64,000 nt of DNA from Azospirillum brasilense. GTDB taxonomy: Bacteria; Pseudomonadota; Alphaproteobacteria; Azospirillales; Azospirillaceae. Position 1 is the stretch's first letter. Every line of letters begins with the position of its first letter. Position numbers and translations under genes: made by a program. The notes under the pieces are model-generated. The model did not search any database, was not told where the DNA came from, and worked only from the letters and a program-made list of their open reading frames with translations. This document shows, in pieces, positions 58,542 through 64,000 of this stretch. The DNA lies in the NCBI RefSeq assembly GCF_008365405.1, contig NZ_QOKV01000001.1, positions 62,001 to 126,000 of the forward strand, written 5' to 3'.

Positions 58542-59278
58542 GCCGCCTCCTTCGCGGTCAGCCGGGTGAAGCTCTCGGTCAGCGTGTCCGCCCCGGTCGC
58601 GCGGTTCACCTCCGTCACCGGTCCGGCGGCGCGGACCCGGCCGCGGTGGATCACCACGACGCGGTCGCCGTCGCTGATCTCGTCGATCAGGTGGGTGGCC
58701 CAGAGCACGGCGATGCCGCGCTCCCGGCACAGCGCGTGGACATGCTCGACGATGGCGCGCCGCGCCGGGACGTCCAGTCCGACGGTCGGCTCGTCCAGCA
58801 CCAGCAGGGCCGGCTCGTGCAGCAGGGCGCGGGCCAGCTCCACCCGGCGGCGGTGCCCGCCGTTCAGCGCCCGCACCGTTTCGCCGATGCGCTCCGCCAT
58901 GCCCAGCCGCTCCAGCGACTCCCGCGCCCGCGCCTCGGCGGTGCGGCGGGGGATGCCGTGCAGGGCGGCGAAATAGAGCAGATTCTGCCGCACCGTCAGG
59001 TCGAGGTCGAGGGTGGGCTGCTGGAACACCACCCCCATGCGGCCGAGCGCCCTTGCCGGCTCCCGCCGCAGGTCGATGCCGCCGATGCGGATGGTGCCGC
59101 CCGGCGATTCGAACAGGCGGGTGACCAGAGCGAACAGCGTCGTCTTGCCGGCTCCGTTGGGGCCGAGCAGGGCGGTGAAGGACCCCGCCCCGACCGCCAA
59201 CGACACGTCCTTCAGCGCGAAGGTTCCGCGTCCGTAGGCGTAGCTCAGCCCTTCGACCGATAGCGCCGGTTCCGCCAT
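58538..59278 (-). CDS. ABC transporter ATP-binding protein of the PQQ alcohol-oxidation system
   Basis: The 246-residue protein has Walker A GPNGAGKTT (39-47), Q-loop VFQQPTLD, signature LNGGHRRRVELARALL (LNGGH in place of LSGGQ), Walker B LLVLDEPTVGLD and the H-loop ATHLIDEI. It pairs with the PedC-type permease and belongs to the ABC-2 exporter-like class conserved beside quinoprotein alcohol dehydrogenases. It starts 20 bases after the beta-propeller gene. Confidence 0.92.
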   Translation of the reverse strand: MAEPALSVEGLSYAYGRGTFALKDVSLAVGAGSFTALLGPNGAGKTTLFALVTRLFESPGGTIRIGGIDLRREPARALGRMGVVFQQPTLDLDLTVRQNLLYFAALHGIPRRTAEARARESLERLGMAERIGETVRALNGGHRRRVELARALLHEPALLVLDEPTVGLDVPARRAIVEHVHALCRERGIAVLWATHLIDEISDGDRVVVIHRGRVRAAGPVTEVNRATGADTLTESFTRLTAKEAA

Positions 59279-59298
59279 GCCCTTATCCCTTCAACAGC

Positions 59299-60267
59299 TT
59301 AGCCCTTCACCGCGACACCCCAGGGGTAGCGGCCGACCTTGATCGACTTGACGACCTTCAGGCTGTCCACGTCGATCACCGACACGTCGCCCGACACGCC
59401 GTTGGTGGCGTAGAGCCGCTTCTGGTCTGGCGACAGGTCCAGCTGCCAGACGCGGCGGCCGACCAGCAGATAGTCCTTCACCGCGAAGGTCTGGGCGTCC
59501 ACCACCGCGACATGGTTGGCCGGGCCGAGCGCCACGAAGGCATAGCGCCCGTCATCGGTCAGCTTGATGCCCACCGGCTGGATGCGGTCCTGGGGCACGC
59601 CCTTGATCTTGAAGCGGATGGTCTGCGCCACCTTGCGGCTGGCCGTGTCGATCACCGACAGGGTGCCGCCGATCTCCGCCGACACCCACAGGCGGCTGCC
59701 GTCCTTGTTGAACTGGGCGTAGCGCGGGCGGGCGTCGACCAGCGTGTTGTCGACGACGGCGCGCTTCTCGGTGTCGATCCAATGGACCATGTTCGTCGTC
59801 TCCGACGTGTTCACCGCCCATTTGCCGTCGGGGCTGACCGCCATGCCTTCCGGCTCCACACCCACATCCACCTGATAGGCGACCTTGCGGCTGGGCACGT
59901 CCACGATGGTGACGACGTTGCTCTCCTCATTGGCGATGAACAGGTGCTTGCCGTCGGGATGCAGGGCGAACAGCTCCGGATCCTCGCCCGAGGGCAGGTT
60001 GTGCAGGATCTTCTTGGTCGCGAGGTCCATCACCTGCACCGTGTCGTCGTCGCTGGCGCAGATGTAGAGGTGCTTGCCGTCCGCGCTCAGCGTGATGCCG
60101 CGGGGGCGCCGTCCGACCTTCACCGTCTCCGTCACCGTCAGGGTCGCGCCGTCGATGATGGACAGGGTGTTGTCCTTCTCGTTCGAGACATAGACGGTCT
60201 CCGCCAGGGCGGGCAGGGCGCAGCCGGCCAGCAGGGCGGCGAGGAGAAGGGAGCGGGCGGTGGTCAT
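59299..60267 (-). CDS. Exported YVTN beta-propeller protein associated with PQQ-dependent catabolism
   Basis: The 322-residue protein has a signal peptide (about 4-22, ending ALPALA) with a cysteine near the cleavage site that could suggest a lipoprotein, although the context is not a clear lipobox. About seven YVTN-type repeats follow, for example VYVSNEKDNTLSIIDGATL, LYICASDDDTVQVMDLAT, LFIANEESNVVTIVDVPS and LYATNGVSGDVSVIDVDS. It should form a seven-bladed propeller in the periplasm. This type is conserved in PQQ alcohol-dehydrogenase clusters with an ABC transporter. The exact role is unknown. Confidence 0.92.
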   Translation of the reverse strand: MTTARSLLLAALLAGCALPALAETVYVSNEKDNTLSIIDGATLTVTETVKVGRRPRGITLSADGKHLYICASDDDTVQVMDLATKKILHNLPSGEDPELFALHPDGKHLFIANEESNVVTIVDVPSRKVAYQVDVGVEPEGMAVSPDGKWAVNTSETTNMVHWIDTEKRAVVDNTLVDARPRYAQFNKDGSRLWVSAEIGGTLSVIDTASRKVAQTIRFKIKGVPQDRIQPVGIKLTDDGRYAFVALGPANHVAVVDAQTFAVKDYLLVGRRVWQLDLSPDQKRLYATNGVSGDVSVIDVDSLKVVKSIKVGRYPWGVAVKG

Positions 60268-60305
60268 CGGGGCGGCGTCCTCTTGGCGGAAATGATTGAG
60301 ACGAA

Positions 60306-61508
60306 TCAGCGTCGGCAGCCGGTTTCGGGCTGGTCGTGGCCCAGCGTGTCGAGTTCGGTCTTGGGGTGCAGGAAGCCGTCTTGCGGCGAGACGGACACCA
60401 GCGAGCGGTCGGCGGCGAGAAGCACCGGCTGGCGGAGCTGCCCGTCCCAGCTGCGGAAGGACAGCGGTACGCCCTTGAAGGCGGCCAGCGTGAAATCCGG
60501 CCCGCGGATGTAGGCGGCCAGCGCCGCCGGATCGGTGGAGCGGGTGCGCGTCGCCGCCTCGCCCACCGCGCGGATGGCCGCCCAGACGGCGTGGTCGCGG
60601 GACGACATGACGCGCTGGGCGGCGGCCTTGAAGCGGGACTGGAGCTGTGCCGCCCCCCACGCCTCGTGGGCGCGGTGCCAGTTGGTGGGGACGAGGCCCT
60701 GCGTGCCGGCGACCGGGCGGGGCTCCCAGGTGCGATACAGGACGTAATCGCCGAAGTCGCCGATCTCGTCGGCGACGATCACCACGTCGTGGCGCTTGCC
60801 CTGGGTGAAGACCGGCATTTCGGCCTGCGCGGTGCGGCGGGCGTCGTGGTCCTCGCTCCAGGTCTTCTCCTCGACCACCTCGGCGCCGAAGCGCTTGGCC
60901 GCCCGCTTGACCGCGGCGGCGTAGAGCCGGTCCTCGGGCCGGGTGCCGACGATCAGCAGCCATTTCGTCCAGCGCTTGACCGCCAGATACTGGGCCAGCG
61001 CGTCGGCGAGCATGGCGCGGTCGGGTGCCGTGTGCAGCAGGTTGGGCGCGCACAGCGCGTTGCGCAGGATGTCGTCGGTGGAGCCGGCGTTGAACAGCAG
61101 CAGGTTCGCCGCCTCCGGCAGGCGGGCCAGCGCGCCGGGCGTCTCGCCGGGCAGGTCCAGCACGACGATGCGGTGCCCGGCGGCGGCGAGGTCGCGCAGC
61201 GCCTGCGCCGGGTCGCCGCCGATGGGCACGGTCACCGCCTCCAGCTCGAAGCGCTGCTTGAGGAAGCGGCCGGTGGAATTGTTGTCCGCCACGGCGAGTT
61301 GGGCGCCGGCCAACCCATCGTCGTCGGGCGGTTCGTCGAGGTTGGACAGGGCGGGGGGATGCTCGACCTCCTGCGTCAGGTAGGCGATGCGGACCATCGA
61401 AGTGTCCGCGGGCGCCGCCTCCTGCGAAAAGGCGGCCGGCGAGGCGCACAGCCCGCCGGCCAGCAAGGCGATCTGCATCAAGGAGGGTAACCAAAGGCTG
61501 AAACGCAT
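60306..61508 (-). CDS. pedB: Periplasmic ABC-type binding protein of the PQQ alcohol-oxidation system (PedB type)
   Basis: The 400-residue protein has a signal peptide (about 10-29, ending AFSQ). A periplasmic type I binding-protein fold follows: VRIAYLTQEVEHPPALSN, GLAGAQLAVADNNSTGRFL, LLLFNAGSTDDILRNALCAPNLLHTAPD, seen as NAGSTDDILRNALC, and WLLIVGTRPEDRLYAAAVKRAA. It resembles branched-chain amino acid receptors but belongs to the group tied to PQQ alcohol catabolism. It is first in a four-gene minus-strand operon. An operator-like motif lies upstream at 61570-61586. Confidence 0.88.
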   Translation of the reverse strand: MRFSLWLPSLMQIALLAGGLCASPAAFSQEAAPADTSMVRIAYLTQEVEHPPALSNLDEPPDDDGLAGAQLAVADNNSTGRFLKQRFELEAVTVPIGGDPAQALRDLAAAGHRIVVLDLPGETPGALARLPEAANLLLFNAGSTDDILRNALCAPNLLHTAPDRAMLADALAQYLAVKRWTKWLLIVGTRPEDRLYAAAVKRAAKRFGAEVVEEKTWSEDHDARRTAQAEMPVFTQGKRHDVVIVADEIGDFGDYVLYRTWEPRPVAGTQGLVPTNWHRAHEAWGAAQLQSRFKAAAQRVMSSRDHAVWAAIRAVGEAATRTRSTDPAALAAYIRGPDFTLAAFKGVPLSFRSWDGQLRQPVLLAADRSLVSVSPQDGFLHPKTELDTLGHDQPETGCRR

Positions 61509-61569
61509 CGCGGGTTTGCACTCGCCTGGTTTCGGGAGACCAGGGTATCCCCGCCGGGCGGCGTCCCGG

Positions 61570-61660
61570 AATGCAACTTTGGTACGATTGCGCGGTCGGA
61601 AAATTGCGGTTCGGTCCGATCGCGGCGGGCTCGGCGCACGGTTGCTACCAAAGTCCAATT
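61570..61660. promoter_or_regulatory. Divergent control region with two oppositely oriented copies of a shared motif
   Basis: ACTTTGGTA (61576-61584) and TACCAAAGT (61646-61654) form a perfect 9-base inverted repeat 61 bases apart. Each lies within a longer motif pointing into its own operon: 61644-61660 reads GCTACCAAAGTCCAATT toward pedF, and 61570-61586 is its reverse-strand relative toward the pedB operon. The aldehyde dehydrogenase gene has the same motif at 51161-51177. Confidence 0.65.
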
Positions 61661-61741
61661 ATTGGCGTCGCGGACCGCCCGCTATGCTCCGGGCCAACGG
61701 ACAACGCTCCCTTCGCATTTTTCTGAATGAGGACGCCCCTT

Positions 61742-62185
61742 ATGAACGCACGGCTTCTCCGGCTTGTGACGGCCGGTTTCCTGACCGGCGCGGCCGCCGT
61801 CGCCTCCACGGTTGTCCCCACGGCGGCCTTCGCCCACGGCGACGTGACCCCCCAGGCGGTGGACACCACCGGCCTCGACAAGCTGGGCGAGGACTGGCGC
61901 GACGCGAACCCCTACCGCGGCAACCCGCGCGCGATCGAGATCGGGTCCTCCGCCTTCAACCAGAACTGCGCGCGCTGCCACGGGCTGGGCGCGGTGTCGG
62001 GCGGCATCGCCCCGGACCTGCGCTTTCTGGACAAGGGCGACATCGGCGACGAGTGGTTCAAGGAGCGGGTGATCAACGGCTCGATCCGCAACGGGGTCAC
62101 CTACATGCCGCGCTTCGGCGAGGCGCTGGGCCAGGAGGCGCTGTGGGCCATCCGGTCGTGGCTGGAGACGGTGCACGAGGAATGA
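61742..62185 (+). CDS. pedF: Cytochrome c550 of PQQ alcohol oxidation (PedF)
   Basis: The 147-residue protein has a signal peptide (about 6-31, ending AAFAHG). A single c-type heme motif CARCH sits in FNQNCARCHGLGAVSGGIAPDLR, seen as QNCARCHGLGAVSGG, and a methionine ligand in GVTYMPRFGEAL. It takes electrons from a periplasmic PQQ alcohol dehydrogenase and passes them to the respiratory chain. The ATG at 61742 follows GAGG and is preferred over one five codons earlier without a site. The stop overlaps the next gene (ATGA). Confidence 0.94.
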   Translation: MNARLLRLVTAGFLTGAAAVASTVVPTAAFAHGDVTPQAVDTTGLDKLGEDWRDANPYRGNPRAIEIGSSAFNQNCARCHGLGAVSGGIAPDLRFLDKGDIGDEWFKERVINGSIRNGVTYMPRFGEALGQEALWAIRSWLETVHEE

Positions 62186-63057
62186 ATGCGTTTGGAATGA
62201 CGGGGCTTCCGACGCGACGCCACCTGCTCTCCTTCGCCGCCGCCGCGCTGGCCGCCGGGGTTCTCCCCCGGCGCGCCGGCGCGCGCCCGTTGGACGACGT
62301 GGTGGCCGCCGGGCGGCTGATGGTCGCGGTCTACCGCGACAACCCGCCCTTCTCCCACCGCAAGAACGGTGCCCTGGTCGGTGTGGACGTGGACATCGCC
62401 CGCGCCATCGCCGGGCGGCTGGGCGTCGGCGTCGAGTTCATGGAGCTGACCGCCGGGGAGGCCGTGTCGGACGACCTGCGCAACGCGGTGTGGCGCGGCC
62501 CGGTCGTCGGGGGCGGCGTGGCCGACGTGATGATGCATGTGCCCTATCAGAAGGAGTTCGGGCTGCGCAACCCCGAGGCCGTGCTGTTCGGCCCCTACCA
62601 GCGGGAGGGTTTCGCGCTGGCCCGCAACCCGATGCGCATGACCCAGCCGATGCTGGCCTCCCTGCCCGACGAGCCGGTGGGGGTGGAGATCGACAGCATC
62701 CCCGACTTCTATCTGCTGGGGGCCTTCGGCGGGCGGCTGCGCGAGCGTCTGGTCCATTACATGACGATCCCCGAGGCGGTCGAGGCCCTGGTCAAGGGCG
62801 ATGTCGCCGCCGTCGTCGCGACGCAGAGCCAGGTGGAGGCCGCGCTGGGCGACCGCGCCGCCGGCTTCCCCATCACCCCGGTGACCTTCCCCGGCATGAT
62901 GGCGTCGAGCTGGGACATCGGCATGGCCGTGAAGGAGAACTCCCGCGACCTCGCCTATGCGGTGGGGGATGCGGTGACCGCGATGCTGGAGGACGGGACG
63001 CTGCCGGAGATCTTCCGGAAGCACGGGGTGACGCACAACGCGATTCCGGTGGAGTGA
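62182..63057 (+). CDS. Quinoprotein dehydrogenase-associated periplasmic binding protein (MoxJ-like)
   Basis: The 291-residue protein has a signal peptide with RR (PTRRHLLSFAAAALAAGVL, about 10-28), which could use the Tat route. A type II solute-binding fold follows: LDDVVAAGRLMVAVYRDNPPF, VDVDIARAIAGRLGVGVEFM, VGVEIDSIPDFYLLG, and the late GMAVKENSRDLAYAVGDAV. This subgroup is found with PQQ methanol and alcohol dehydrogenases (MoxJ-like) rather than with transporter membrane parts. It may help assemble or activate the dehydrogenase. It overlaps pedF by four bases. Confidence 0.92.
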   Translation: MNAFGMTGLPTRRHLLSFAAAALAAGVLPRRAGARPLDDVVAAGRLMVAVYRDNPPFSHRKNGALVGVDVDIARAIAGRLGVGVEFMELTAGEAVSDDLRNAVWRGPVVGGGVADVMMHVPYQKEFGLRNPEAVLFGPYQREGFALARNPMRMTQPMLASLPDEPVGVEIDSIPDFYLLGAFGGRLRERLVHYMTIPEAVEALVKGDVAAVVATQSQVEAALGDRAAGFPITPVTFPGMMASSWDIGMAVKENSRDLAYAVGDAVTAMLEDGTLPEIFRKHGVTHNAIPVE

Positions 63058-63068
63058 TGCGTCTGCGG

Positions 63069-63172
63069 CCCCCTCCCTAACCCTCCCCCGCTCTCGCGGG
63101 AGAGGGGACTGCCGCCGCCTTTGCCCAAATCCCCTCCCTCGCCAAAGGCGGGGGAGGGTTAGGGAGGGGGCC
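63069..63172. repeat. GC-rich extragenic inverted repeat (second copy)
   Basis: CCCCTCCCTAACCCTCCCCC (near 63073-63092) is matched by its reverse complement near 63149-63169, giving a long cruciform-like structure in the gap before the SoxYZ-like gene. The same core is found at 57640-57730. Confidence 0.75.
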
Positions 63173-63205
63173 GAGAGTTCGCACAAGACTGAGAACGGGG
63201 GGTAC

Positions 63206-64000
63206 ATGAACCGCCATCTCGCCGCCGCGGCGCTCCTGGCCGCGCTCTCCAACCCGGCTTATGCCGGCCCGCCGGACCCCGCCGACCCGCTCGCCTCCGT
63301 CATGTGGGACGTGCTGCGGCCGGAGCTGTTCGGAACGGCTCCCGTGCAATTCGACGACCGCGTGACCGTCACCGCCCCCGACAACGCCGAGAACGCCGCC
63401 GCCGTCCCGGTGATGGCCGACGCCACGGCGCTGGGCGCGGTGGAAGAGATGGTGCTGTTCGCCGACCTCAACCCCTTCCCGGTCATCCTGCGCTTCCAGC
63501 CGCTGGCGGCAAAGCCGGTGATCGCCACGCGCTTCAAGGTGCAGCAGGCGACGCCGCTGCGCGCCGCCGCCCGCACGCCGGACGGCGTCTGGCACATCGG
63601 CGGCAAGCTGCTCGACGCGGCGGGCGGCGGCTGCACCGCGCCGCCGGCCACCTACGCCGCCGCCGACTGGGCCGACCATGTGGGCGAGGTGCAAGGCCGT
63701 GCCTGGGCGCCGAGCGGAGAGGACAAGGCGACGCGCGTGCGCTTCCTCGTCCGCCACCCGATGGACACCGGTCTGGTCGCCGGCATCCCCGCCTACTTCA
63801 TCGAGGCGCTGACCCTGCGCGACGCCGACGGGCGGGCGCTGGCCCGGCTGCAGACGGCGGAGCCGCTGTCCGAGAACCCCGTCTTCACGCTGGAGGTTCA
63901 GCCCGCAGCGGGCGCGCGCAGCCTGACGCTCGACGGGCGCGACAACCAGGGCGGCGAGGTCAAGGCGGCCATCCCGCTGCCTTGGGTCCAAGGGGTGCTG
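63206..64000 (+). CDS. Quinoprotein dehydrogenase-associated SoxYZ-like carrier (3' end outside the window)
   Basis: The frame starts at ATG 63206 with a signal peptide (about 3-20, ending AYAG) and stays open to the window edge, giving at least 265 residues. The N-terminal half resembles SoxY (WDVLRPELFGTAPVQFDDRVTVTAP, seen as PELFGTAPVQFDDRVTVTAP). The second half resembles SoxZ-like immunoglobulin folds (VRFLVRHPMDTGLV, YFIEALTLRDADGRALARL). Such fused carriers accompany PQQ dehydrogenase genes. In sulfur oxidation SoxYZ carries intermediates on a cysteine; its role here is unknown. The dehydrogenase gene may follow. Confidence 0.88.
   Translation, partial: MNRHLAAAALLAALSNPAYAGPPDPADPLASVMWDVLRPELFGTAPVQFDDRVTVTAPDNAENAAAVPVMADATALGAVEEMVLFADLNPFPVILRFQPLAAKPVIATRFKVQQATPLRAAARTPDGVWHIGGKLLDAAGGGCTAPPATYAAADWADHVGEVQGRAWAPSGEDKATRVRFLVRHPMDTGLVAGIPAYFIEALTLRDADGRALARLQTAEPLSENPVFTLEVQPAAGARSLTLDGRDNQGGEVKAAIPLPWVQGVL

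Overview
The window looks like a chromosomal segment of a GC-rich alphaproteobacterium, most probably Azospirillum or a close relative (Rhodospirillales). This is inferred from base composition, from alphaproteobacterial families such as DUF4170 and bacterial ELM1, from the gene neighbourhoods, and from a large set of genes for PQQ-linked alcohol oxidation. No database search was run; all names come from recognising protein families and motifs.

Layout. (1) 1-1794 is the right part of a Tn5053/Tn7-like transposon: an incomplete gene, a TniQ-family gene, and an end carrying five copies of a TTTRTGGTTCC motif. It interrupts a prophage terminase gene. (2) 1795-3378 is the remaining prophage tail: terminase C-terminus, a small membrane/coiled-coil protein and a SleB-type cell wall hydrolase. 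(3) 3476-20911 is mostly core genome: pyrD, a divergent EAL protein, thrS-infC (infC probably starts at ATA), a class A penicillin-binding protein, envelope proteins, a ribbon-helix-helix protein, a HAD phosphatase, a glycosyltransferase, an alpha/beta hydrolase, tRNA-Ser(GGA), a phosphoesterase, DUF4170, cytochrome b561 and cytochrome c', and aspartate aminotransferase. (4) 20988-27319 holds nhaA, an unusual NRAMP-family transporter, an AT-richer intergenic stretch with an orphan terminator, two small-protein genes and a second EF-G-like GTPase. (5) 27567-34975 holds a ketopantoate-reductase-like protein, a cache-domain protein, Dps behind a perfect Irr-box-like palindrome, DoxX, trxB, two adjacent 2-oxoglutarate oxygenases, ELM1 and an Lrp/AsnC regulator. 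(6) 35211-50602 holds a dienelactone-hydrolase-like enzyme, carB-greA, PAS proteins, MgtC, DinB, an FtsK without membrane segments, msrA, a sigma-region-1.1 protein with a C-terminal membrane anchor, an rRNA/tRNA methyltransferase, an SDR, a DedA-family protein and a cytochrome c.

(7) From about 50660 to the right edge lies a coherent PQQ/quinoprotein alcohol-oxidation region. It contains a ModE-like regulator, an ExaC-type aldehyde dehydrogenase with its DUF779 partner, a FIST sensor overlapping a three-PAS hybrid histidine kinase (like the ErcS'/NahK systems of Pseudomonas), a four-gene ABC/beta-propeller operon on the minus strand, and a divergent operon on the plus strand (PedF cytochrome c550, MoxJ-like binding protein, SoxYZ-like carrier). 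The quinoprotein dehydrogenase itself is not in the window and may lie just beyond the right edge. A motif resembling GCWACCAAAGTCSAATT occurs upstream of the aldehyde dehydrogenase and twice between the divergent operons, suggesting one regulator for the set.
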